A DNA stretch of 36,579 nt from an uncultured Lachnospiraceae bacterium (GCA_910588655.1 CAJUPJ010000036.1:1-36579); one strand, 5' to 3'; counted from the first letter of the stretch, positions 25,463 through 33,484 are shown. Notes: generated by a model not told the origin, from the letters alone. A program made the numbers and translations.

Positions 25463-26719
25463 ATGAAAAATATTATTATTATTGGCGGCGGTGCTGCCGG
25501 TATAATGGCAGCAGTTGCGGCGGCAGATGCCGGTGCCAGTGTTACCATTATTGAAAAGAATGAAAAACTTGGCAAAAAGCTTTATATAACAGGAAAAGGC
25601 AGGTGCAATATCACAAATAACAGTGATGTCCAGAACCTGCTTCTTCATGTTGTATCAAACCCCAAGTTCCTTTATAGTGCATTTTCTGCGCTAAACAGCC
25701 AGAAATTAATGGATTTTCTGGAAAATAACGGTTTAAAAATACAGACAGAGCGTGGAAACAGGGTATTTCCAGCTTCTGGCAAGTCATCTGATGTTATTAA
25801 AACTTTTAAAAGTGCTCTTGAAAAAAGGAAAGTTAAGATTTACTATAATACAGAAGTAAACGGGATAAATACAGAGGATGGAATTTTTAAAAGTGTAAAT
25901 GCCAGGTATATGGCTGGAAGTGGCAGGAAAGGGACAGAAATAATAAAAGCAGACGCTGTTATAATAGCAACAGGAGGAGTTTCTTATCCTTCCACTGGTT
26001 CTACAGGTGATGGCTATAAATTTGCTGCAAATACAGGGCATACAGTTAAAGAAACATCACCTTCACTTGTACCTGTAAATATTAAAGAAAACTTTGCAAA
26101 GGAATTACAGGGGCTTTCCCTGCGTAATGTGGAATTAACACTTATGGATGGAAAGAAAGTTTTATACAGGGAAATGGGCGAAATGCTTTTTACACATTTC
26201 GGGATAAGCGGCCCGTTAGTCCTTACATCAAGCTGCTATATGTCAGGAAAAGACGTAACAGGCATGAAATTTATAATAGATTTAAAACCTGCATTGACAA
26301 ACCAGCAGCTAAATGAGAGAATATTAAGGGATTTTTCAGAATGTAAGAACAGCTCTTTTAAAAACAGCCTTGGAAGGCTTCTGCCAGCAAAGCTTATCCC
26401 TGTGGTAGTTGCGCTTTCAGGAATTAACCCGGATAAAAAAGTTAATTCTGTTACAAAACAGGAAAGGGCAGGACTTACAAACCTTTTAAAAGGGCTTGTA
26501 ATGACACCAGAAAGCCTTCGGGGTTATAATGAAGCTGTTATTACAAAGGGCGGTGTCCTGGTTAAGGAAATCAGCCCTGCAACACTGGAGTCCAAAAAGG
26601 TTAAAGGAGTGTATTTTGCAGGGGAAGTAATAGACGTTGATGCAATGACAGGAGGGTATAACCTGCAGATAGCATGGTCAACAGGGTTTCTTGCAGGAAA
26701 GTCCGCTGCAGAAATATAA
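25463..26719 (+). CDS. NAD(P)/FAD-dependent oxidoreductase, HI0933 family
   Basis: A 418-residue flavoprotein of the HI0933 (YhiN/BaiN-like) family. The FAD dinucleotide fold IIIIGGGAAGIMAA is at residues 4-17, followed by a glutamate-ended strand (TIIEKNEKLGKK) and GKGRCNITN near 47. A late FAD-contact segment GVYFAGEVIDVDAMTGGYNLQ is split around residue 380. Some relatives act on steroid double bonds in gut Clostridia, but the true substrate is unknown. I chose the ATG at 25463 because GGAG lies six bases upstream; an in-frame ATG at 25451 has no such site. It is followed closely by cmk. Confidence 0.9.
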   Translation: MKNIIIIGGGAAGIMAAVAAADAGASVTIIEKNEKLGKKLYITGKGRCNITNNSDVQNLLLHVVSNPKFLYSAFSALNSQKLMDFLENNGLKIQTERGNRVFPASGKSSDVIKTFKSALEKRKVKIYYNTEVNGINTEDGIFKSVNARYMAGSGRKGTEIIKADAVIIATGGVSYPSTGSTGDGYKFAANTGHTVKETSPSLVPVNIKENFAKELQGLSLRNVELTLMDGKKVLYREMGEMLFTHFGISGPLVLTSSCYMSGKDVTGMKFIIDLKPALTNQQLNERILRDFSECKNSSFKNSLGRLLPAKLIPVVVALSGINPDKKVNSVTKQERAGLTNLLKGLVMTPESLRGYNEAVITKGGVLVKEISPATLESKKVKGVYFAGEVIDVDAMTGGYNLQIAWSTGFLAGKSAAEI

Positions 26720-26721
26720 GG

Positions 26722-26739
26722 TGCACAGGGGACTGTGCA
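26722..26739 (+). other. Hairpin with GNRA-type loop before cmk
   Basis: TGCACAG, loop GGGA, CTGTGCA: a perfect seven-pair stem with a GNRA tetraloop. It lies between the flavoprotein stop and the cmk ribosome binding site (26741). It could modulate initiation or processing. Confidence 0.4.
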
Positions 26740-26753
26740 GGAAAGAGGTAATT

Positions 26754-27437
26754 ATGCATAATATAGCAATAGACGGCCCGGCCGGTGCTGGTAAAAGCAC
26801 AATAGCAAGGCTGGCAGCAGAAAAGCTTGGTTTTATATATGTTGATACAGGCGCAATGTACAGGGCTATGGCACTTTATTTTATAAGAAATGGCATTAGT
26901 GGTGATAATGAAACAGCAGTATCAGAAGCATGTAAGGATATAAATGTTTCTATAGAGTACAAGGATGGTGAACAGGTAGTTATATTAAATGGAGAAAATG
27001 TCAATGCTTTTATAAGGACAGAACAGGTCAGCATGATGACATCAGATATTTCCAAATATAAAGCAGTAAGGGCAAAACTTCTTGATATCCAGAGAAATAT
27101 TGCTGCAGCAGAGGATATAATAATGGATGGGCGTGATATAGGCACATGTGTACTTCCATATGCAGAAACGAAAATTTACCTTACTGCAAGTGTTTCTGAA
27201 CGGGCAAGGCGGAGATATAAAGAACAGGAGGCGCGCGGGGCTGCCTGTGATTTAGAAGAGCTGGAACAGGATATAATTAAAAGGGACAGACAGGATATGG
27301 AAAGGGAAACATCACCTTTAAAGCAGGCAGAAGATGCTGTACTGCTTGATACCTCAGATATGTCAATAGAAGATGCTGTATCTGCTGTTGTTAAAATATA
27401 CCAGGCAGGAAAAGGTGGCAGTAATGAGGGAAGTTAA
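26754..27437 (+). CDS. cmk: Cytidylate kinase
   Basis: A 227-residue (d)CMP kinase that makes CDP/dCDP for nucleotide synthesis. The P-loop AIDGPAGAGKSTIA starts at residue 4, the CMP-binding DTGAMYRA is near 35, and DGRDIGT is near 125. The later basic LID with SERARRRYKEQ is also present. The ATG at 26754 has AGAGG five bases upstream; an earlier in-frame ATG inside the flavoprotein gene lacks one. It overlaps ispH by 14 bases. The cmk-ispH-S1 order is usual in Clostridia. Confidence 0.95.
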   Translation: MHNIAIDGPAGAGKSTIARLAAEKLGFIYVDTGAMYRAMALYFIRNGISGDNETAVSEACKDINVSIEYKDGEQVVILNGENVNAFIRTEQVSMMTSDISKYKAVRAKLLDIQRNIAAAEDIIMDGRDIGTCVLPYAETKIYLTASVSERARRRYKEQEARGAACDLEELEQDIIKRDRQDMERETSPLKQAEDAVLLDTSDMSIEDAVSAVVKIYQAGKGGSNEGS

Positions 27438-28275
27438 AGTTGCAAAAAGCGCTGGTTTCTGCTTTGGTGTCAAAAGGGCAGTGGAAATGGCATATGAAGA
27501 AGCCTCAAAAGGTGGCAGGGTATACACATTAGGGCCTCTTATCCACAATGAACAGGTTGTATCTGATATGGAGCACAAAGGTGTAAAAGTTATAGAGGAT
27601 ATAGACAGCATTGAGGAAGGGGAGGACGTTACAATAGTTATACGTTCACATGGCATATCCAAAGAAACCTCCCAGAAGCTTAAAGAAAAAAAAGTAAATA
27701 TAACTGATGCAACATGCCCGTTTGTTTCCAAAATACACCATATAGTAGAAGAAAAATCCAGTGAGGGTTACCATATAATAATAACAGGTGATGCAAAACA
27801 CCCAGAAGTACAGGGAGTATGTGGCTGGTGTGGCAGCCAGGCAGATATTATTGGAAGTGTGGAAGAGGCAGAAAAATACAGCGATAATAAGGGACAAAAG
27901 TTATGTGTCGTTTCACAAACGACATTTAATTACAAGAAATTTCAAGATATAGTTGATATTTTAGTAAAAAAGAGGTATGATATACTTGTTATGAATACAA
28001 TTTGCAACGCTACCGAAGAGCGTCAGACAGAAGCGGGTACTATTGCGAGGCAATCCGACGCGATGTTAGTAATAGGTGGAAAACATAGTTCGAACACTCA
28101 GAAATTGTTTGAAATATGCAAAGGAGCATGTCCGGACACATATTTTATACAGACACTTGATGACCTGGATTTGAAGAAACTTCAATCTTTTCGTAGCGTG
28201 GGTATTACTGCTGGGGCATCAACCCCAAATAATATAATTAAGGAGGTTCAATCATATGTCAGAAGTGAACAATGA
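27424..28275 (+). CDS. ispH: 4-hydroxy-3-methylbut-2-enyl diphosphate reductase
   Basis: A 283-residue iron-sulfur reductase of the last step of the non-mevalonate isoprenoid pathway. The three cluster cysteines are in GFCFGVKRAV (near 12), ATCPFV (near 97) and TICNATEERQ (near 195). Histidines in LIHNEQVV and RSHG complete the active site. The ATG at 27424 has AAAGGTGG five bases upstream, inside cmk. The last 20 bases overlap the S1 gene; in many Clostridia the two are fused into one protein. The 3' half uses different codons (more CAA, GCG, TCG, CGT) from its 5' half and neighbours, suggesting recombination. Confidence 0.95.
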   Translation: MREVKVAKSAGFCFGVKRAVEMAYEEASKGGRVYTLGPLIHNEQVVSDMEHKGVKVIEDIDSIEEGEDVTIVIRSHGISKETSQKLKEKKVNITDATCPFVSKIHHIVEEKSSEGYHIIITGDAKHPEVQGVCGWCGSQADIIGSVEEAEKYSDNKGQKLCVVSQTTFNYKKFQDIVDILVKKRYDILVMNTICNATEERQTEAGTIARQSDAMLVIGGKHSSNTQKLFEICKGACPDTYFIQTLDDLDLKKLQSFRSVGITAGASTPNNIIKEVQSYVRSEQ

Positions 28276-29359
28276 ATTTGAACAGTTATTGGAAGAAACA
28301 TTAGTAACAATCCACAATGGGGAGATTGTAGAAGGGACAGTTATCAGCGTTAAGGAAGATGAAATCGTTTTAAACATTGGTTACAAAGCTGATGGTATTA
28401 TTACCAGGAATGAATACAGTAACCAGTCAGGTATCGACCTTAGGGAAGTAGTAAAAGAAGGCGATACAATGAACGCTAAAGTTCTTAAGGTAAATGACGG
28501 CGAAGGACAGGTTGTCCTCACATACAAGCGCCTTGCGATGGAAAAGAGCAATGAACGCATAAGGGAAGCATTTGAGAACAAAGAAGTGCTTAAAGCACCA
28601 GTTTCAGCCGTACTTGCAGGCGGTTTAAGTGTAGTTGTTGATGAAACAAAGGTATTTATCCCTGCAAGCCTTGTATCAGATACTTATGAGAAAGACCTTT
28701 CCAAGTATGCGGGACAGGAGATTGAATTTGTAATCAGTGAATTTAATCCTAAAAAGAGAAGGATTATCGGTGACAGGAAGCAGCTTCTTGTTGCAGAGAA
28801 GAAAAAGCTCCAGGAAGAACTGTTCGCAAGGATAAGTGTTGGCGATACAGTAGAGGGTACAGTCAAGAACCTTACAGACTTTGGTGCATTTATTGACTTA
28901 GGTGGTGCAGACGGGCTTCTCCATATTTCAGAAATGTCATGGGGACGTGTTGAAAACCCTAAGAAAGTATTTAGTGTTGGTGATAAGACAAAGGTTCTTA
29001 TTAAAGATATAAAAGATGAAAAGATTGCGCTCAGCTTAAAATTTGAAGACCAGAACCCTTGGTTAAATGCTGATGAAAAATACAGCGTAGGTTCAGTTGT
29101 TAAAGGGACTGTTGCAAGAATGGCTGACTTTGGTGCATTTATTGAACTTGAGCCAGGTGTAGACGCATTGCTGCACGTTTCCCAGATTTCAAAAGAGCAT
29201 GTTGACAAACCATCAGACGTTTTGAAGACAGGCCAGGAAATTGAGGCTAAAGTAGTTGATTTTAACAAGGAAGACCATAAAATAAGTTTAAGTATTAAAG
29301 CTTTATTAAACGATTCACAGACGGATGAAGAGCCTGTCGGTGAAGATGTAGCTGAGTAA
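28256..29359 (+). CDS. Ribosomal protein S1-like protein, four S1 domains
   Basis: A 367-residue RNA-binding protein with four S1 repeats at about residues 20-90, 105-175, 193-262 and 278-348. The third and fourth repeats are the strongest (GTVKNLTDFGAFIDLGG and GTVARMADFGAFIELEPG). S1 helps mRNA binding to the 30S subunit in Proteobacteria; four-domain forms in Firmicutes are less well understood. The ATG at 28256 has AAGGAGG eight bases upstream and sits within the end of ispH. An acidic tail ends the protein, and a good terminator follows at 29371. Confidence 0.93.
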   Translation: MSEVNNEFEQLLEETLVTIHNGEIVEGTVISVKEDEIVLNIGYKADGIITRNEYSNQSGIDLREVVKEGDTMNAKVLKVNDGEGQVVLTYKRLAMEKSNERIREAFENKEVLKAPVSAVLAGGLSVVVDETKVFIPASLVSDTYEKDLSKYAGQEIEFVISEFNPKKRRIIGDRKQLLVAEKKKLQEELFARISVGDTVEGTVKNLTDFGAFIDLGGADGLLHISEMSWGRVENPKKVFSVGDKTKVLIKDIKDEKIALSLKFEDQNPWLNADEKYSVGSVVKGTVARMADFGAFIELEPGVDALLHVSQISKEHVDKPSDVLKTGQEIEAKVVDFNKEDHKISLSIKALLNDSQTDEEPVGEDVAE

Positions 29360-29370
29360 TTGACTTTTTC

Positions 29371-29405
29371 CGCCAATCCGTACGATGAACGGGTTGGCGT
29401 TTTTT
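29371..29405 (+). terminator. Rho-independent terminator of the cmk-ispH-S1 operon
   Basis: CGCCAATCCGT (29371-29381) pairs with ACGGGTTGGCG (29389-29399) with a single G-T, followed by six T (29400-29405). It ends transcription 12 bases past the S1 stop. Confidence 0.9.
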
Positions 29406-29435
29406 GCCTTATAAAATCCAGGGAGGTATAATAAA

Positions 29436-30215
29436 ATGGGTGATTATGAAAAGTTTAAAACTAAAGTATACCAGCTTACCAAAATAGATTTAAGCTGCTA
29501 TAAAGAGAGACAGATGAAAAGGCGTATTGACTCACTTATCTCTAAAAGGAAGATTACTTCATATGATGAATATATAAATGCTATTTCAAAAGACAAGGAA
29601 CTTCTTGATGAATTTGTAGCATATCTTACAATAAATGTTTCAGAATTTTACAGAAACCCTGAACAGTGGAAGCTGCTGGAAAATGAAATGTTCCCATACC
29701 TGTTTGAAAAATTTGGCAGCAGTAATGTAAAAATATGGAGCGCTGCATGTTCTACAGGTGATGAGCCTTATACGCTTGTTATGCTTCTTGCAAAGTTTAT
29801 CCCTATGAACAGGATAAAAATTATTGCAACAGATATTGACAAGCAGGTGCTTGAAAAAGCCCAGATTGGTATTTATGATGAAAAAAGTTTAAAAGGGCTT
29901 CCAAAAGAATACCTTACAAAGTATTTTACCAAAACAGGCACAAGAAGCTACCAGATTTCCGATGAAGTGAAGAAATGTGTAGAATTTAAACAGCATAACC
30001 TTTTAAAAGATACATATCCTGCAGGCTGCAATATGATAGTATGCCGCAATGTAATGATATATTTTACAGAAGAAGCAAAAAGTGAGATATACAAGAAGTT
30101 TAATGCCGCACTTAAAAAGGATGGCATACTTTTTGTAGGGAGCACAGAGCAGATAATATCACCAGGAGAGTCTGGTTTTTCAACATTTAAGTCATTTTTC
30201 TATAAGAAAATGTAG
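29436..30215 (+). CDS. cheR: Chemotaxis protein methyltransferase CheR
   Basis: A 259-residue SAM-dependent methyltransferase that methylates glutamates of chemoreceptors. An N-terminal CheR helical domain (about 1-70, with QMKRRIDSLI) precedes the methyltransferase fold: NVSEFYRNP near 71, WSAACSTGDEPYTL near 100, and IVCRNVMIYF near 200. The ATG at 29436 follows GGAGG. No other chemotaxis or flagellar gene is present in the window, so it is an orphan here, flanked by terminators on both sides. Confidence 0.93.
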   Translation: MGDYEKFKTKVYQLTKIDLSCYKERQMKRRIDSLISKRKITSYDEYINAISKDKELLDEFVAYLTINVSEFYRNPEQWKLLENEMFPYLFEKFGSSNVKIWSAACSTGDEPYTLVMLLAKFIPMNRIKIIATDIDKQVLEKAQIGIYDEKSLKGLPKEYLTKYFTKTGTRSYQISDEVKKCVEFKQHNLLKDTYPAGCNMIVCRNVMIYFTEEAKSEIYKKFNAALKKDGILFVGSTEQIISPGESGFSTFKSFFYKKM

Positions 30216-30240
30216 TTTTATTCATTAGCAAATATTATTT

Positions 30241-30280
30241 CCAGACTATCTGTATGGAGTAACCAGGATGGTCTGGATTT
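30241..30280 (+). terminator. Weak hairpin terminator after cheR
   Basis: CCAGAC (30241-30246) pairs with GTCTGG (30271-30276), and ATC/GAT extends it inward. ATTTTC follows. Weaker than the other terminators here. Confidence 0.4.
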
Positions 30281-30318
30281 TCTGTTATCCGCAGACTTTG
30301 GCAGGAATGGGGGATAAA

Positions 30319-30684
30319 ATGAAAAACAGGAAAAACTATTTAAAAGCACGTAAAAAAGCATTTAAATGGACACAGTTATGTTTTGATGTGGGAATGGAGT
30401 GTCCGTTATGTGGGCAGGACACAGTCTGGGAATATGAAAGATATGATGCAAGATGTTGTATTTCATGTAATAAGTGGCTGGATGACCCATGTGGTGACCC
30501 GGGCTGCCCATACTGCAGCAACAGGCCTGGCAGCCCATATGAAGCTTACTTTTATGAAGACCTGGATATCTGTAGTGCCATGCAGCGGAAGGACTGGCGC
30601 AGGTTTAATTACCAGCATAAAGAGGATGGCAGGAAAAGGCATGAAAAGATTAGAAATGCACAATATAAACAGCAATACTACTAA
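30319..30684 (+). CDS. Small CxxC-rich, probable zinc-ribbon protein
   Basis: A 121-residue protein of unknown function. It has ten cysteines, including three CxxC pairs (Cys28/31 in CPLCGQ, Cys47/50 in CISC, Cys63/66 in CPYC), which suggests a zinc-binding fold. Both ends are strongly basic and aromatic (MKNRKNYLKARKKAFKW; RKRHEKIRNAQYKQQYY), as in nucleic-acid-binding proteins. I chose the ATG at 30319, with GGGGGA just upstream; an in-frame ATG at 30307 has no usable site. Its end overlaps the start of the DUF4291 gene by 44 bases, so the two are probably co-translated. I recognise no named family. Confidence 0.75.
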   Translation: MKNRKNYLKARKKAFKWTQLCFDVGMECPLCGQDTVWEYERYDARCCISCNKWLDDPCGDPGCPYCSNRPGSPYEAYFYEDLDICSAMQRKDWRRFNYQHKEDGRKRHEKIRNAQYKQQYY

Positions 30685-31249
30685 TAATATAAATACTGCC
30701 TGTAAAGAAACAAGGGCTCTTTTTACAGACAATACAGTCCGCATTTACCAGGCATTTCCAGTGGAAATTGCAGAAGAAGCCGTCAGGCTTGGCACATTTG
30801 GCAGCCACTTTAAAATGCAAAGGATGTCATGGATTAAACCATCATTCCTCTGGATGATGTACAGGTCTGGATGGGCTTCTAAACCAGGGCAGGAGAGGGT
30901 ACTTGCAATTGATATTAAAAGGACTGCATTTGACTATATTATGGACAATGCAGTTGCATCCACTTTTAATAAATCAGGCTTTACAGATTATAATGAATGG
31001 CAGCAGCAGGTGAAGCAGTCAGATATAAGATGCCAGTGGGACCCTGAAAGGGATATATACGGCAACCCGCTGGATTACAGGTCTGTCCAGCTTGGGCTCA
31101 GGGGCAGTGCATTATATGAGTATGTACATAACTGGATTACAAATATAGAGGACATTACGGATTATGTGAAAATGCTGGCAGAAGAGAAAAAGAGCGGAAC
31201 AGATATATCAGCAAAACTGCCAGAAGAAAAAATGTACAAGATATGTTGA
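30641..31249 (+). CDS. DUF4291 family protein
   Basis: A 202-residue protein of the DUF4291 family. After a Asn-rich N-terminus (1-25) come the family segments VRIYQAF, EIAEEAVRLGTF, MSWIKPSFLWMMYRSGW (about 62-78) and KPGQERVLAIDI. The function of the family is not known to me. The start chosen is the ATG at 30641, with AGGA six bases upstream; the ATG at 30656 is possible too. The long overlap with the CxxC-rich gene in another frame suggests a linked pair. A terminator follows at 31267. Confidence 0.88.
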   Translation: MKRLEMHNINSNTTNNINTACKETRALFTDNTVRIYQAFPVEIAEEAVRLGTFGSHFKMQRMSWIKPSFLWMMYRSGWASKPGQERVLAIDIKRTAFDYIMDNAVASTFNKSGFTDYNEWQQQVKQSDIRCQWDPERDIYGNPLDYRSVQLGLRGSALYEYVHNWITNIEDITDYVKMLAEEKKSGTDISAKLPEEKMYKIC

Positions 31250-31266
31250 AATATGTCGGGAAAAAC

Positions 31267-31305
31267 AAAAAAGCAACCGCCAGACCAAGGTGTAGTTGCT
31301 TTTTT
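31267..31305 (+). terminator. Rho-independent terminator after the DUF4291 gene
   Basis: AAAAAAGCAAC (31267-31277) pairs with GTTGCTTTTTT (31295-31305). The A-run on one side and T-run on the other make it usable for both the DUF4291 gene and the opposing Xre gene, which ends at 31417. Confidence 0.8.
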
Positions 31306-31416
31306 ATTAGTAACTATTAACCAAGGCAAAACCGTCTGCTACGGCAGTGCCTTTTATATAGATACTCTATACAATTTTTATGGATTTGTCAAATTATTTT
31401 TTGGTTTTAATATTTA

Positions 31417-31749
31417 TTATAACAGGTCTATCATTTTTAAAATCCTGCTTTTTTTCTCTGTATTACAATTTTTTAATTTCTTTAATATTTCTTCATCCAG
31501 CATCTGGTCTGTCTGGCAATCTGTCTGGTAAGTGTATTCTTTTTCAATGAAAACATCCACACTGCATTGTAGTATATTTGCAATTTTTACAAGTACAGTT
31601 AGAGAAGGGTTAGCCCGTCCACATTCAATATTAGAAATATGGCTTGGATTTACATCTAAATAGTCAGCAACTGTTTCCAGAGTAATTCCAAGGTAAGTTC
31701 TTCTTTTTTTAATATTTCTTCCAATAGTCCTAAAGTCTAAATTTGCCAT
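31417..31749 (-). CDS. Xre-type HTH transcriptional regulator
   Basis: A 110-residue regulator with an N-terminal Cro/CI helix-turn-helix (about residues 8-63: IGRNIKKRRTYLGITLETVA, then NPSHISNIECGRANPS, then LVKIANILQCSVDVFI). A short C-terminal helical tail may dimerise. I chose the ATG at 31749 because AAGGGA lies nine bases upstream; an in-frame ATG at 31779 is not needed. TGTAAATACA upstream (about 31790-31799) is a possible operator. Its target is unknown; the MFS gene lies divergently 400 bases away. The 31780-31950 gap holds nothing else clear. Confidence 0.85.
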   Translation of the reverse strand: MANLDFRTIGRNIKKRRTYLGITLETVADYLDVNPSHISNIECGRANPSLTVLVKIANILQCSVDVFIEKEYTYQTDCQTDQMLDEEILKKLKNCNTEKKSRILKMIDLL

Positions 31750-31950
31750 AGTCCATATTCCCTTCCTTGCTTTTGCCATAATGTACTATATGTATTTACA
31801 CTATTTTAATGAAGTAATAAGTAGCTAGCAGAATAATTACCGCCACCCTGTTTACAGTTATTTTGTTATCCTGTGTTTTCTTGTAAATTGCTTGTGACAG
31901 GCTCTGGCACAGAAACCGTCCGTCCACCAATCCATACAAACATAAAATAA

Positions 31951-31980
31951 TTGTAAACTATCATATATTTGTGTTATAAT
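31951..31980 (+). promoter_or_regulatory. SigA promoter of the MFS exporter transcript
   Basis: TTGTAA (31951-31956), 18 bases, TATAAT (31975-31980), preceded by TGT, so also an extended -10. The transcript would start near 31987, giving a leader of about 165 nt before the MFS ATG. Confidence 0.7.
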
Positions 31981-32032
31981 AAACCCATCTTTTTCAGGAG
32001 CAGTGTTAAATATATTGAAAGGGGTTATTACA

Positions 32033-32071
32033 ATGATATTATGTATTGCTTTTGCTCCATGCAAGGCTTGA
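32033..32071 (+). CDS. Putative regulatory leader peptide (12 residues)
   Basis: The ATG at 32033 has a strong site GAAAGGGG (32017-32024) eight bases upstream and codes for MILCIAFAPCKA before a TGA. It lies about 46 nt after the predicted transcript start and 80 nt before the MFS ATG. Its last codons form the left arm of a perfect 10-bp stem. Short leader peptides in front of antibiotic efflux and ribosome protection genes (for example mef, erm, tet) control them by ribosome stalling. Translation of this one and any inducer are inferences. Confidence 0.55.
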   Translation: MILCIAFAPCKA

Positions 32072-32149
32072 GGACATTGCATGGAGTGTTATAAACCGTC
32101 CCAGGCTTTGCATTTTGGTTAAATAAATATATCCAAAGGGGGCAAAGCC
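32055..32149 (+). promoter_or_regulatory. Nested hairpins of an attenuation-type leader before the MFS gene
   Basis: Stem 1: CTCCATGCAA (32055-32064) and TTGCATGGAG (32077-32086), perfect 10 bp, with the leader-peptide stop in its loop. Stem 2: GGCTTTGC (32104-32111) and GCAAAGCC (32142-32149), plus TTTGG/CCAAA inside. Stem 2 contains the MFS Shine-Dalgarno AAAGGGGG (32135-32142). GGCTT in the stem 1 loop could also pair with AAGCC of stem 2. No T-run follows stem 2, so translational rather than transcriptional attenuation is suggested. Confidence 0.55.
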
Positions 32150-32151
32150 AT

Positions 32152-33441
32152 ATGAAAATTAAATATAAACAACTTAAACCTTATTTATTGTTATGGAGCA
32201 CACAGTCTTTCTCAGCTCTTGGAAGCAGTATGACAAGTTATGCTTTAGTGTTGTGGCTGTATCTGAATACTGGTTCAGCTTTAAAAACAGCACTTTTATC
32301 AGTATGTTCATATGCACCATATGTAATAATGAGTATTTTTGCAGGTGCTCTTAGTGATAAATGGAATAAAAAGCATACTATGCTGGTTTGTGATTTAATG
32401 GCAGCAATAACTACAGTTATTATTTTTATTCTGATAAAGACGGGCAGTCTTTGTGAATGGCATTTATATTTTCTAAATGCATTAAATGGTTTGATGAACA
32501 CTGTCCAGCAGCCAGCAAGTGAAGTAGCAGCAACTTTGTTAGTACCAAAGGAATATTACCAGAAAACAAGCGGTCTGCGTTCTTTTTCGCAGTCATTAAA
32601 TACAATTCTTGTACCAGTGCTTGCAACGGTATTATTTTCCTTTGCTGGTGTATGGATAGTAATAGTTTTTGACCTTGTAACTTTTATAGTTGCATTTCTG
32701 GCATTAAGCCTGTTTATACATATTCCAGAAAACAGGTATGAAAACTATACAGATGAAACGCTTCTGGCATCTGCTGGAAAGGGGATTGCCTGGCTTAAGC
32801 AAAATCCGCTGGTATTTACTTTAATAATGTTCCTGGCATGTATAAATTTTGTGGCTTCAGCTTATGATGCTATACTGCCAGCCATGCTTTTGCCAAGATA
32901 TAATGGTGACGGGATGGTGCTGGGCATGGTTAATACATGTGCCGGGATTGCAACACTGGCTGGAAGTATACTGGTGACTGTCCTGCCAGCACCAGGAAAC
33001 CGTATTAAGGCAATCTGTATTGCACTACTGGTATCAATGAGTACAGAGAACTTTTTGCTTGCATTTGGCAGGACTCCTGTTATATGGTGTATTGGCGCAA
33101 TAGCAGGCTGGCTGCCAGTGCCATTTATGAATGCAAATATGGATGTGGTTTTCCGTAGTACAATACCTGCAGAAATGCAGGGAAGGGTATATTCCTGCCG
33201 TAATACATTCCAGTTTTTTACTATCCCTGCTGGTTTTCTGGCAGGCGGTTTTTTCACTGATAAAGTATTTGTGCCATTAATGGAAAGACAGTCAGCAGAC
33301 AGCCTGTTCCCACTGCTTTTTGGCACTGGCAGGGGTGCAGGCGCAGCAATGTTATTTGCTGTCCTTGGCATAATGGGGACTGCTGTATGTATTATTTTTG
33401 GAATGGTATTACGAAAATATAGCTGGGATGGTACAGAGTAA
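32152..33441 (+). CDS. MFS drug-type exporter (MFS_3 / Mef-like)
   Basis: A 429-residue transporter with about twelve membrane helices. The loop between helices 2 and 3 has GALSDKWNKKHTML, the MFS motif A form, and the LLVPKEYYQKTSGLRSFSQS segment resembles macrolide efflux (Mef-like) and other MFS_3 proteins. It probably exports a drug or toxic metabolite by proton exchange; the substrate is not readable. The ATG at 32152 has AAAGGGGG nine bases upstream, which lies in a hairpin. The promoter and leader at 31951-32150 suggest inducible expression. It is a single-gene unit; a hairpin follows near 33485. Confidence 0.85.
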   Translation: MKIKYKQLKPYLLLWSTQSFSALGSSMTSYALVLWLYLNTGSALKTALLSVCSYAPYVIMSIFAGALSDKWNKKHTMLVCDLMAAITTVIIFILIKTGSLCEWHLYFLNALNGLMNTVQQPASEVAATLLVPKEYYQKTSGLRSFSQSLNTILVPVLATVLFSFAGVWIVIVFDLVTFIVAFLALSLFIHIPENRYENYTDETLLASAGKGIAWLKQNPLVFTLIMFLACINFVASAYDAILPAMLLPRYNGDGMVLGMVNTCAGIATLAGSILVTVLPAPGNRIKAICIALLVSMSTENFLLAFGRTPVIWCIGAIAGWLPVPFMNANMDVVFRSTIPAEMQGRVYSCRNTFQFFTIPAGFLAGGFFTDKVFVPLMERQSADSLFPLLFGTGRGAGAAMLFAVLGIMGTAVCIIFGMVLRKYSWDGTE

Positions 33442-33484
33442 TAATATAAGATTAAAAATATAAAAATCAATATATTATAAAATT

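Noticed and set aside
28684..29376. 230-codon minus-strand frame
   Set aside because: It lies fully opposite the S1 gene, with no start signals and no family features.
31253..31531. 92-codon plus-strand frame after the DUF4291 gene
   Set aside because: It runs through a terminator and the antisense of the Xre gene, and has no ribosome site.
31858..32082. 74-codon minus-strand frame with several cysteines
   Set aside because: It overlaps the predicted promoter and leader of the MFS gene and has no ribosome site. The plus-strand signals explain the stretch better, though its tail looks slightly coding-like.
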